Shown piece by piece: positions 27,605 through 35,840 of a DNA stretch of 35,840 bases. The notes beneath the pieces were generated by a model. It did no database searches. It was not told the origin of the DNA and saw only the letters and a program-made list of their open reading frames with translations. The position numbers were made by a program, and so were the translations under genes. The stretch comes from Candidatus Sungiibacteriota bacterium (lineage in GTDB: Bacteria > Patescibacteriota > Minisyncoccia > Sungbacterales > HO2-52-23): assembly GCA_016206285.1 (NCBI GenBank), contig JACQRW010000021.1:1-35840 (forward strand). Reading direction: 5' to 3'. Within the stretch, counting starts at the first letter, position 1, and every line of letters starts with the position of its first letter.

Positions 27605-27844
27605 TTAATTCAGACAATCGGAAAATATGACGTGGATACGCCTGCCGCAGTTGTCTTTATACACGCCAGTAGAAATAAAACGACAGTTGAATCTCGGATC
27701 CAGCACGCGACCCGTACGAAAACAATTCCGGCACGGATATTCGATGTGCTCCTCCAAAAAAATCAAACCCTCTCTGGGAACAGAGCAAAGCGGAATTGAT
27801 TGCTTTTTTTCGCATACGGCACAGCGGCACTCAAGACAAGCCAT
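27605..27844 (-). CDS. Cys-rich putative zinc-binding protein, 79 aa
   Basis: MACLECRCAVCEKKQSIPLC...YPCRNCFRTGRVLDPRFNC; AAGGAG SD before ATG. Confidence 0.65.
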   Translation of the reverse strand: MACLECRCAVCEKKQSIPLCSVPREGLIFLEEHIEYPCRNCFRTGRVLDPRFNCRFISTGVYKDNCGRRIHVIFSDCLN

Positions 27845-27915
27845 CCTTTTTCTCCTTATCTGTAAAAGAACACGATATGATTTATCTTGTAACACAATCC
27901 ACAACAAAAAGAAAA

Positions 27916-27937
27916 CAGTCCCGATACATCGGGACTG
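27916..27937 (-). terminator. terminator CAGTCCCGA-TACA-TCGGGACTG followed by T-rich tract on minus strand
   Basis: Perfect 9-bp stem just downstream of the PafA-like ORF. Confidence 0.85.
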
Positions 27938-27945
27938 GTCAGGAT

Positions 27946-29451
27946 TTAAGTTTCATCAGACCAAAATTTAAAATACGACATCAATGAAGCAAATTCGGCA
28001 TTGTCGGACTGCAGCGGATCAAACATGTTGCAGCGGTACCCGCGATACCAAATATTCGACCAGTCAATAGTCACCGTATCCTTTTTGTCGGCACGCATCA
28101 TTGCCTCCACAAACTTGCCCCGCATGCGCGCGCGCGTGGTTTGCGGCGGATTATACTGGGCATATGCGATCTCCGCATCGGTAAACAGCCGCGATGCGGG
28201 ATAGCGTTCATGCAGAATCCGGCTCATGGTTTTTTGGCTGCTTCCCGAAACGGGCAATTCGTGGTATTTCAACTCCAAATGCCTTTGTCTGAGGATCCAT
28301 TGGGGACTGTGCACTATGTGTTTTCCAACCCGATATTCTTCCATAAAACGCCACTTCATCATATAGTCCAGCCGCTCACCCAGCCATACCGTATCATTGG
28401 CATAAATCGCGTTCAGCGCATGAGTCCACTCATGCAGCACTTGCCATGCCTCGGCCTCGCTTTGTTCCGATGCAAAATTTGTTTTTTTAAGATACCATTC
28501 GGCTTCTTCAAGATACCATGTTTGCAGCGTGTACGCGCTCACCCTTCCTCCGCCTTTCAACGTAATCAGCCTGGTTTGTCCGCGATCCGCAAAATCATAG
28601 CTTACGCTGCGCATTTGTCTGGCAATCAACGTATGATCGGACAACATGGGCCTTGCATACTCCCATTTGAAACGGACTCCATCCTGAATCATAGAGATCA
28701 CCAGAGCAGTTATGCCAAGCGACAGCCATATCTGATATTCGGACATATTGGCATCTCCGCAAATAATATGCAATCGCCTGATCTTATCTTTCAAAACGCC
28801 CGTATGCGGTTCATCGCGAGTGCTCAATATCGAACGGCCAGAGGTGGTCGTACTGCCTACATCGGTGCTCATACAAAGCGCGCGCTGCGAATAGCACCAC
28901 CTTCCTTGTTCATCCACCCAGCCATTGCCGGTTATAATCTGTCTGCTTGCCAAAAACGGAATGAGAAAAGAAATAAACGCCGGGCTGTCGGGACGGAATT
29001 TCGTCTGATAATTTTCATGCATGCCGACTGTTGTGGATTGAAGGCCATTTTGATCAAGACCAAGATTATGCTTAAAAAGGACAACGCGCGATCCGTCAGG
29101 ACGGGGGTCGCCATACAATCCGGTAATGAGCAGCTGGCCCGCAATATTGTACAGCGCCGCCTCGCGCGGTCCCCGGCATTCGGGTCCGGCATGTTCAGGC
29201 GTGCTACCGGTATCAAGATACATGCATCCGCCGTTTGGCATATACAGCCTCCGGTCTGAAAAGATGCCGGGCAGATCGCATCGCGGATTCGGCAAGGTCG
29301 GCACTGAATCGGGACGCAATATGATATTTGCAGAAATAGGCATAAAAAAGCCTGATTCCAAATCGCGTTTTGTTGCGGGTCTTACACTCCCATCAGGATA
29401 TTGAACAAGCACATGAAATTCATTTTCAACGGCCATGACGCCATCATCCAT
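27946..29451 (-). CDS. PafA/Dop family protein (Pup ligase / deamidase fold)
   Basis: MAVENEFHVL; MPNGGCMYLDTGSTPEHAGPECRGPREAALYNIAGQ; STRDEPHTG; LHIICGDANMSEYQIWLSLGITALVISMI; GGAGG SD. Confidence 0.85.
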   Translation of the reverse strand: MDDGVMAVENEFHVLVQYPDGSVRPATKRDLESGFFMPISANIILRPDSVPTLPNPRCDLPGIFSDRRLYMPNGGCMYLDTGSTPEHAGPECRGPREAALYNIAGQLLITGLYGDPRPDGSRVVLFKHNLGLDQNGLQSTTVGMHENYQTKFRPDSPAFISFLIPFLASRQIITGNGWVDEQGRWCYSQRALCMSTDVGSTTTSGRSILSTRDEPHTGVLKDKIRRLHIICGDANMSEYQIWLSLGITALVISMIQDGVRFKWEYARPMLSDHTLIARQMRSVSYDFADRGQTRLITLKGGGRVSAYTLQTWYLEEAEWYLKKTNFASEQSEAEAWQVLHEWTHALNAIYANDTVWLGERLDYMMKWRFMEEYRVGKHIVHSPQWILRQRHLELKYHELPVSGSSQKTMSRILHERYPASRLFTDAEIAYAQYNPPQTTRARMRGKFVEAMMRADKKDTVTIDWSNIWYRGYRCNMFDPLQSDNAEFASLMSYFKFWSDET

Positions 29452-29538
29452 ATCTGCCTCCTTTAGGTTTTATTGTATTGTCAAAATGCAAGATTACCTG
29501 TCTTTGTAGCACAGATAAAAGAAAAAAGAAATAAAAAA

Positions 29539-29610
29539 TCGGCCCGGTAGGATTCGAACCTACAACCACCCGTGTATAAGACGGGAGCTCTGCCGTTGAG
29601 CTACAGGCCG
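29539..29610 (-). tRNA. tRNA-Ile (TAT)
   Basis: Acceptor CGGCCTG/CGGGCCG; anticodon arm CCCGT-CTTATAC-ACGGG; T arm GTAGG-TTCGAAT-CCTAC. Confidence 0.9.
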
Positions 29611-29622
29611 GGAAGAGGCGGA

Positions 29623-31527
29623 TTACGCCTCTTTTTCTTTCACGAGCGCTTCAAAATCGTGACGCTCGATGGTTTCGTGCTCAATCAGGTAGTCCGCGAT
29701 GGCGTCAAGTTTTTTGCGCTTGCTGGTGATCACTTCGCGGGCGCGGGAGTAGGCGTTGTCAATCAGATGCTTTACCTCCTCGTCAATGACGCGCGCGGTT
29801 TCTTCCGAATAGTTGCGCTCGGTCGTGAGCTCGCGGCCAAGGAATATCATCTCCTCGCGCTCGCCAAGCACTGAAGGGCCGATTTTGTCCGACATGCCGA
29901 ACCGCATCACCATATTCCGCGCAAGCGCTGCCGCTTTTTGCAGATCATCCGAAGGCCCGGTGGTCAGCTCGCCAAACACCAATTTCTCCGCAGCATACCC
30001 GCCAAGCGCCGATGCCATTTCATCGAGAAAATGTGAGCGCGTATACATGTGCCTGTCTTCGCTCGGCAGTTTGAGCGTATACCCGGCGGCGCGCCCGCGC
30101 GATACAATGGACACCTTGTGCACCGGGTCCGCGTGAGTCAGCGAGGTCGCTACCAGCGCATGCCCGGCTTCGTGGTACGCGGCCACTTTTTTCTCCTCGA
30201 TGCTCAAAATATGGCTTTTGCGCTCGGGACCCAGCATGACTTTTTCAATCGAATTAATCAGATCCATCTGACCCACTTTCTTGCGGTCTTCGCGCGCCGC
30301 GGAAATCGCGGCCTCGTTCATAAGGTTTGCCAGATCAGCTCCGGAAAACCCGGGCGTGCGCTCCGCAATCACGCGCAGCTTTACATCTTCCTCCACCGGC
30401 TTATTGCGTGCATGGATTTCCAAAATCGCCACACGGTCGTTGATATCAGGCAAGTCAAGCACCACGCGCCGGTCAAATCTGCCGGGGCGCAAGAGTGCGG
30501 GGTCAAGCACGTCAGGCCGGTTGGTGGCAGCCAAAATAATAATGCGGTCGTTGGTCTCCATGCCGTCCATCTCCACCAAAATCTGGTTCAGAGTCTGCTC
30601 GCGCTCGTCGTGTCCCCCGCCAATGCCAGCGCCGCGAATGCGGCCGATGGCATCAAGCTCATCCACAAAAATAATGGACGGCGCGGATTTTTTGGCAAGC
30701 TTAAACAGATCCCGCACGCGAGACGCGCCCACGCCCACGAACATTTCGATAAACTCCGATGCCGACATGTAGAAAAACGGCACGCCCGCCTCCCCTGCCA
30801 CGGCGCGCGCAAGCATGGTTTTGCCGACACCCGGCGGCCCCATCAGCAGCACGCCCTTGGGGATCTTTGCGCCGATATCCAAAAACTTTTTCGGGTTTTT
30901 CAGAAAATCCACCACCTCTTTCAATTCCTCCTTGGCCTCTTTCACGCCCGCAACATCTTTGAACGTCACTTTTTCTTTGCCGTCATCCGGGCTGATCAGC
31001 CGGGCGCGCGACTGGCCGAATGTAAGCGCCTGCATGGAGCCGCGCTGCACTTGCCGCGCCATAAACCAGATGAAAAACCCGATCAGCACAACCGGGCCAA
31101 GTACCGGGATCACAATGCCGAGCATGGTGTTCAAAACCCCGCGCGTCTCGATCTGCACCTTTACATCTTTGAGCTTGCCGGAATCAACATTGTAATTTTT
31201 GAGTGTTTCAGTCAAACCCGCCTCTTGCTCCTTTTGCGCCTGGTAGACTTCGCTGTTTTTCAGCTTGATCGTCAGATCAGAATCCAACACCGAAATCTCC
31301 GTTACCTCGCCCGCGTTGATTTTTGATACTACTTCCGAGAGCGAAAGCGTTTTCTTATTTTCCAGCGACCCGGCGATTGTGGAATACAACGCAGCCAAGG
31401 CCATCAAAATCAACAGCGCCATCAAAAACTGCCGCGGAAAATTCCGCATCTGGTCGTCCTTGTTTTTTCCCCCATTGCCTGCTCCCCGGTCCGCATTTTC
31501 ATTGTTCGAGTTCTTTTTCATGAACAT
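29623..31527 (-). CDS. ftsH: ATP-dependent zinc metalloprotease FtsH
   Basis: [67 protein letters not shown]. Confidence 0.98.
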   Translation of the reverse strand: MFMKKNSNNENADRGAGNGGKNKDDQMRNFPRQFLMALLILMALAALYSTIAGSLENKKTLSLSEVVSKINAGEVTEISVLDSDLTIKLKNSEVYQAQKEQEAGLTETLKNYNVDSGKLKDVKVQIETRGVLNTMLGIVIPVLGPVVLIGFFIWFMARQVQRGSMQALTFGQSRARLISPDDGKEKVTFKDVAGVKEAKEELKEVVDFLKNPKKFLDIGAKIPKGVLLMGPPGVGKTMLARAVAGEAGVPFFYMSASEFIEMFVGVGASRVRDLFKLAKKSAPSIIFVDELDAIGRIRGAGIGGGHDEREQTLNQILVEMDGMETNDRIIILAATNRPDVLDPALLRPGRFDRRVVLDLPDINDRVAILEIHARNKPVEEDVKLRVIAERTPGFSGADLANLMNEAAISAAREDRKKVGQMDLINSIEKVMLGPERKSHILSIEEKKVAAYHEAGHALVATSLTHADPVHKVSIVSRGRAAGYTLKLPSEDRHMYTRSHFLDEMASALGGYAAEKLVFGELTTGPSDDLQKAAALARNMVMRFGMSDKIGPSVLGEREEMIFLGRELTTERNYSEETARVIDEEVKHLIDNAYSRAREVITSKRKKLDAIADYLIEHETIERHDFEALVKEKEA

Positions 31528-31615
31528 AATGGTAGCGCATTTTGAGCCAAAGGGCAAGCTGCGCAGCTATGATAAAGCTTCCAACATATGCGGTTGCTCA
31601 TTGCCAAACAAGAGT

Positions 31616-31644
31616 TTGACTTTTTGCTTGTTTTGGTGTATAAT
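31616..31644 (+). promoter_or_regulatory. sigma70-type promoter TTGACT-17-TATAAT
   Basis: Near-consensus boxes upstream of an SD-led gene at 31690. Confidence 0.8.
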
Positions 31645-31689
31645 ATATGTATGTTTCCTTGACAGAATAATAAAAGAGGGAGTGCCAAA

Positions 31690-32100
31690 ATGGCAGAGCA
31701 AACAGGAAGACAGCAACAGCGAAGACAGTTTGACCCCCTGAGTGTCACGCCTTTTCGAGAGGCAGGACGCTATCGTTTTTTAGTCGTGATCTACGATCGC
31801 GACAGAAAACGGGTGGCGGGAGAGACGGTCACACTTGCCGCAGCTGGCAGGCCTGATGTCCACGCCGTCACAGACCCGAACGGCGAGGCAAATCTATATG
31901 TCTCTTTTTTGTCCACCACCACGGTGGTGATTTCGGCAGTTGGGGAAACAAAAACATTCCCCGATCTTGCGGGTTTTGCGAGCGCATCAACGAACTTTCG
32001 CAAACCTGCCAAGAGCGACACCAAGGGTTTGATTTTTTCTGGACTGGTGCGGGTTTTTAAAAAAGCTCGCGCACAACGAAAAATAGACACAGGAAGGTGA
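31690..32100 (+). CDS. hypothetical protein with Ig-like/carboxypeptidase-regulatory-like segment
   Basis: ORF with GAGGG SD; VVIYDRDRKRVAGETVTLAAAGRPDVHAVTDPNGEANLYVS. Confidence 0.65.
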   Translation: MAEQTGRQQQRRQFDPLSVTPFREAGRYRFLVVIYDRDRKRVAGETVTLAAAGRPDVHAVTDPNGEANLYVSFLSTTTVVISAVGETKTFPDLAGFASASTNFRKPAKSDTKGLIFSGLVRVFKKARAQRKIDTGR

Positions 32101-32110
32101 GGAGAGAAAT

Positions 32111-32734
32111 ATGGCAACATTGATTTTTATTGGAATCGTGTTTGGTATCCTGTTGATCGGCCAGTTTTCGTGGATCGGATGGGCTGTTGGTCTGGTCGGT
32201 CTTTTGTTGTTTGTTCACATCCCACCCATTAAGACAAATTTTCTCTGGTGGTGGGGACGGTTTTGGACAGACAATAACACCCGCTTGCGGACGTGGTGGA
32301 TGATCAATATTCTGTTGTTTGCCGCGCTACTTGCCTGCACCGGTCAGGCACTGGGACAAATTGACAACCGATGCGTCCCAGGGAAAAACTTTGCCACCGC
32401 AGAGGGACGGAACAATTTTATCTCCAGAGGCGGCATACTGTGCGAGGCACGAGTTTCGCGCGCATGGTTCTCCCCAAAAACACTTGGTATGTGGTGGGGA
32501 ATTTTTGGACTGTCCGTGGTCGGCGGTATTGGCTATGTGCCGATTGCGCTGTCCGATGAGCTGGCACGTGCCAAGGAACGACGTAGGACACGTGTGGCAA
32601 CCCAACAAGGGCAGCCTACAGCACCGGTTGCTACTACAAACGGCCGGTCGCGGGGAAGATTTTTAGAAGGTCTTGCCGCGGCTGGGATTATGGACGTAAT
32701 TGTTGGTGCAATTATTCACGATGGAAGGGAGTAG
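32111..32734 (+). CDS. hypothetical multi-TM membrane protein, 207 aa
   Basis: ORF with GAGGAGAG SD. Confidence 0.7.
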   Translation: MATLIFIGIVFGILLIGQFSWIGWAVGLVGLLLFVHIPPIKTNFLWWWGRFWTDNNTRLRTWWMINILLFAALLACTGQALGQIDNRCVPGKNFATAEGRNNFISRGGILCEARVSRAWFSPKTLGMWWGIFGLSVVGGIGYVPIALSDELARAKERRRTRVATQQGQPTAPVATTNGRSRGRFLEGLAAAGIMDVIVGAIIHDGRE

Positions 32735-32737
32735 ACC

Positions 32738-33547
32738 ATGAATAGGGAAAATCCGAATGTGTACCTTGGGGGCGGAGTTCTCCTTACTGTTGTAGCCCTG
32801 CTGGCGTGGTGGGGCGGATATATTACCAATGGCTATACAGTCATTGGTATGGCGATCGCGGCAACGCTTGGTTTGTTTTTTTTCGCCATCAACACCAGTG
32901 GTAATAAATGGCTGTGGGGAGTGGTGGTGGTCATGTTTGCGTTTTACCTCGCACCATTTCCATATTATTTTTTCACCACCCAGTTTCCTGATTTACTTGG
33001 AGAAACTGGCGCAGTTACGGACTTAAAGAAACAGACGGAGCTGTTTCTTGCCGAGACGCTGCGTGGGGAAAAAATCGTTGCGCAGGAGCTCATGCGGTGC
33101 AACACTATCATGATCGCCGACCAGAAGCCATTTATAGAAGGACCAACCGGGCTTGAAGAGGTTGCCCGATATAAAGCTACTGGCCGCTGGTCGCAGAGCC
33201 TCTATGAGCAGTGGCATGCTCATAACATCGCCGGAATTCGCCAGGTGCATGAGCAGCGCAGGCAGTGCGGAGAGCGTGCGGCGCTGCTCTCTCCAAGCGC
33301 AAAGAGCGCGGCGAGCACTAAAGGGAGCGCCAGTTCGGGTTTTCTGATGCCAAACCATGGAATTGTTCACGCCATTCTCTACGAGTGGCATTGGGCGATT
33401 ACTTTTTTGTTAGTTCCTTTTATTTTTGGTTTCGGGAGCCGGATAGTGCTCGGCCCCGAGTTCATCAAGTCAAACCGGGCCAAGGCTGTGGGCGGGGTGC
33501 TCGCAGTAACTTGGTTCGTAGTAGTCATGTGCCTGCGGGCACCATAA
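32738..33547 (+). CDS. hypothetical multi-TM membrane protein, 269 aa
   Basis: ORF with GGGAG SD; TM segments. Confidence 0.7.
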   Translation: MNRENPNVYLGGGVLLTVVALLAWWGGYITNGYTVIGMAIAATLGLFFFAINTSGNKWLWGVVVVMFAFYLAPFPYYFFTTQFPDLLGETGAVTDLKKQTELFLAETLRGEKIVAQELMRCNTIMIADQKPFIEGPTGLEEVARYKATGRWSQSLYEQWHAHNIAGIRQVHEQRRQCGERAALLSPSAKSAASTKGSASSGFLMPNHGIVHAILYEWHWAITFLLVPFIFGFGSRIVLGPEFIKSNRAKAVGGVLAVTWFVVVMCLRAP

Positions 33548-33553
33548 CCAGAG

Positions 33554-33579
33554 GAGGTCAGCATTCGTGTTGACCTCCT
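33554..33579 (+). terminator. hairpin GGAGGTCA...TGACCTCC
   Basis: 8-bp perfect stem after 33547. Confidence 0.65.
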
Positions 33580-33598
33580 TCGCATTTTACGGTATAAT
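33570..33598 (+). promoter_or_regulatory. promoter TTGACC-17-TATAAT, 6 nt before ATG 33605
   Basis: Near-consensus boxes and spacing. Confidence 0.8.
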
Positions 33599-33604
33599 AT
33601 ACAT

Positions 33605-34045
33605 ATGGTAAGAGAAAATAGAGCACAACCAATTACGCCACAAAATAATATGGAAACAGAACAGACAAACGAGTGGAAACTTACGCGAGCAGTACGGAAG
33701 TTTAATAAGATCAACCCTGTTTCCCACGCAGGCGCTCTCGGGGCAAAGACTGCTGACATTTTTATTGAAAGCGCAAAAAAAGACTTGCATGAGCTTGCCC
33801 ATCCTGAAATCGGCGGCATGGAGATGCTGCTTGGAGCTTTGCTTATCGGCGTTCCGGTAGGCGCGGCATACAGCATAGTCAAGATGCCGGAGTGGATTCA
33901 TGCAGGGGTGGAGAAACTCAAGAAAATGGGAATTAAAATCACCGATGAGGTGGAAGATATTTTATTTCTCAAGACATTTGAAGGGTACGCCAACGGGGCG
34001 CAATGGGCGCGGAAATTTATGGGTGCGGAAAAAGCAAAAAGATAG
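33605..34045 (+). CDS. hypothetical protein, 146 aa
   Basis: ORF with strong leaderless-type promoter. Confidence 0.7.
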   Translation: MVRENRAQPITPQNNMETEQTNEWKLTRAVRKFNKINPVSHAGALGAKTADIFIESAKKDLHELAHPEIGGMEMLLGALLIGVPVGAAYSIVKMPEWIHAGVEKLKKMGIKITDEVEDILFLKTFEGYANGAQWARKFMGAEKAKR

Positions 34046-34048
34046 CAT

Positions 34049-34429
34049 ATGGATGATGATCTGAAAAAAATTCTTGAAACGGATATGTTGAAGACAGCAG
34101 GTCTGGAACACGCCGCTCCTGAAATAAGAGAGCGGGCGCTTGCGGATGCAAAGAATGAAATTTTGGGAGCGGTTGTCCGGCAAATCCGTACACGGCTCTC
34201 TCCGGAACTCCGGGAGAAGTTTGAACACCTCTTTGGGACCGAAAACGTCGAGATTACCGAAGAAGATATGGCTTTCCTCAAAGAACACGCGCCTGATCTT
34301 GATGCGCTTATTCTCGCAGAAACGCTTGCGTTTAAAAAAGGCGTGATGGACACAATAGAGGAGACCGAGAAAAAATCTGCGGACAAGTCTCAAAAAATAA
34401 ACGGGATTCTCAACGGACTCAAAGATTGA
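34049..34429 (+). CDS. hypothetical helical protein, 126 aa
   Basis: ORF 3 nt after preceding gene. Confidence 0.65.
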   Translation: MDDDLKKILETDMLKTAGLEHAAPEIRERALADAKNEILGAVVRQIRTRLSPELREKFEHLFGTENVEITEEDMAFLKEHAPDLDALILAETLAFKKGVMDTIEETEKKSADKSQKINGILNGLKD

Positions 34430-34636
34430 AATAATCACCGATACGGAGCTGGAGACAGCATAAAAAGCACTAGACCTACTGATCAAAGATTTTCGTCACG
34501 AAATTTCAGAATTTAGAGACAAAATCGTTGAACAAATTTTGCGGCCTATCTGGAAGATAAGCCAAGAAATTTTGAGACGATTTTGGCCTTAATTATGAGA
34601 TTGCAGTAGAATTATCTTTGATCAATAGATCTACTA

Positions 34637-34661
34637 TAAAAAGAGCTATTACGCTCTTTTT
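34637..34661 (+). terminator. hairpin AAAAAGAGC-tattac-GCTCTTTTTT
   Basis: Perfect 9-bp stem plus T-run. Confidence 0.75.
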
Positions 34662-34693
34662 TGATTAAGGAAGGAGTGTCAGTAAAAAGTGAG

Positions 34694-34720
34694 ACCCCGA
34701 TCGCGCAGATGCGACCGGGG
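34694..34720 (-). terminator. hairpin CCCCGATCGC...GCGACCGGGG serving the minus-strand gene
   Basis: Stem with one mismatch, T-run on minus strand. Confidence 0.65.
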
Positions 34721-34741
34721 CAAAAAATAAAGACGCGCGGA

Positions 34742-35083
34742 CTAGGTGGCTTGGAACCGGGTTCTGATCAGAACTCCGGTGGAATCCCGAATCCACAAAG
34801 TGGTTTCGGGACGAGCATCAACCCGCTGCAGGGAGGGAACGGCTTCGACAGCCATCACCTCCTCCAACGGGATGAAGCTCGAGCGACACTCTTTACAATC
34901 ATCGTCACACGAAGATGTAGGCATGACCTCGAGAACGAGGCGCACCCTGACATTTCCCTGTGACTGCGTGATTGCCTTCAGGTCGCTCCCTTCCTTGCGG
35001 AAGATAGTGACCCTACGCGAAGAATGAAGATCCCACTGAAGTCCTTCCAGATCCACCGGTCCCTCGTCACAAAATTCACACAT
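34742..35083 (-). CDS. Cys-containing hypothetical protein, 113 aa
   Basis: MCEFCDEGPVDLEGLQW...SSCDDDCKECRSSF; AAGGAG SD 6 nt before ATG 35083; downstream terminator. Confidence 0.55.
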   Translation of the reverse strand: MCEFCDEGPVDLEGLQWDLHSSRRVTIFRKEGSDLKAITQSQGNVRVRLVLEVMPTSSCDDDCKECRSSFIPLEEVMAVEAVPSLQRVDARPETTLWIRDSTGVLIRTRFQAT

Positions 35084-35436
35084 GATACGCTCCTTTCCGC
35101 CAAGGCGGAGAAGGTAGTGGTCATCTCCAGCGGAATTGCTGAAGATAGGATGGAGCACATCCTCTGCGTGCTCAATCTTTCCTCATTTGGCGTATCATAA
35201 AAGTGACAATACGAAATTATTATAGAGGCAACAAAATAAAAAGAACAAAAAATCAATGTAAAGATTGATAGTAGGATACTACCATAAGCCGATTAAAAAG
35301 TCAAATTTAAAACCGGTAGCAGACGCACATCGTCCACTACCGGCCACTAGGTTCATAAAGATCTCCTTAATATTCGTAGCGCCTGAAAAAGCGCGCTACC
35401 AGTTTGAGTCCCGACCAAGCGGGTCGTGCCGATGCC

Positions 35437-35840
35437 CTAAGGCAGGGCAACAACCCGTTGCCGAAGCGCCTCCAACGCGGGCAGCGTTTTCGCGGAAAAC
35501 ATCTCCGCGTAAAACTGCTGCCTTTGCTCGGGCACCCGAAAGTTTTTGGCGGTGATGAGCGCGTCCACCTCCGCACGTTTTGTGGCGAGTGCGGCCGCGT
35601 CACTGGCGATGGGGCCGTTGACCACGGGTTGGGGGGCAGTGATGGGAGGTGTGACAGTGGAGGTGGTGGCGGGTTTGCCGCCCTGCAGTTGGTCAATCTG
35701 CTGGCCGATTTCCGCCGCCCGCGCGTAGTTCTTTGCGGCAACGGCTTCCTGCTGTTCGCGCTCGAGGCCAGCCACTTGGTCGGCAACGCTTGGCCCCTGC
35801 TGCGCTTTCAGCTGCTCGAGTTGCATTTCGATTTCCGCCG
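35437..35840 (-). CDS. partial CDS running off the right edge; coiled-coil/UVR-like helical protein
   Basis: Frame open to window end: ...AEIEMQLEQLKAQQGPSVADQVAGLEREQQEAVAAKNYARAAEIGQQIDQL... Confidence 0.6.
   Translation of the reverse strand, partial: AEIEMQLEQLKAQQGPSVADQVAGLEREQQEAVAAKNYARAAEIGQQIDQLQGGKPATTSTVTPPITAPQPVVNGPIASDAAALATKRAEVDALITAKNFRVPEQRQQFYAEMFSAKTLPALEALRQRVVALP

Noticed and set aside
28141-29259. 372-aa plus-strand ORF opposite the PafA-like gene
   Set aside because: Antisense shadow ORF; no recognisable motifs, while the minus strand has strong family motifs and an SD.
30049-31326. 425-aa plus-strand ORF opposite ftsH
   Set aside because: Lies entirely antisense to the unambiguous ftsH gene; His/Arg-rich composition typical of shadow ORFs in GC-rich coding DNA.
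29623-31527. Considered FtsH as a dedicated partner of the PafA-like protein
   Set aside because: FtsH is universal housekeeping and is separated by a tRNA gene; adjacency alone does not support a functional link.
34474-34592. Open stretch LLIKDFRHEISEFRDKIVEQILRPIWKISQEILRRFWP*
   Set aside because: No ATG/GTG/TTG start in frame after the preceding stop with SD or promoter; could be a gene remnant but unsupported.

Overview
The 35.8 kb window is gene-dense and looks like a Patescibacteria/CPR-type bacterial genome; that lineage call is inference from gene families, small Zn-ribbon ORFs and palindromic repeats, not from a marker gene. Confident calls: recG, ftsH, AlaX, NUDIX hydrolase, PLP aminotransferase, NitT/TauT-type ABC permease and ATPase, DedA, tandem-REC response regulator, FIST protein, ABC_sub_bind-type binding protein, histidine kinase, NYN protein, DUF5674, two zincin-like proteases and three tRNAs. 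Most unusual: (1) a 3-gene operon (851-4539) ending in a 932-aa GHKL/MORC-like ATPase that appears to carry two Ig-like repeats, a sigma-70 region-4 HTH and a DnaA domain IV-like HTH; (2) a PafA/Dop-family (Pup ligase/deamidase fold) homolog at 27946-29451 beside ftsH, with no Pup or proteasome subunit visible, sharing an upstream TGTGNTACAA motif with two neighbouring small genes (a Cys-rich protein and a stand-alone PurD N-domain-like protein); (3) a REC-REC/FIST/binding protein/histidine kinase operon; (4) recurrent leaderless promoter architecture (-10 box 6-7 nt from ATG); (5) palindromic repeats inserted in frame in recG and a metalloprotease gene; (6) two tRNAs with anticodons rare in bacteria (Ile-TAT and Arg-GCG). 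No rRNA or CRISPR array was seen. All homology calls come from reading motifs by eye; no database search was run.
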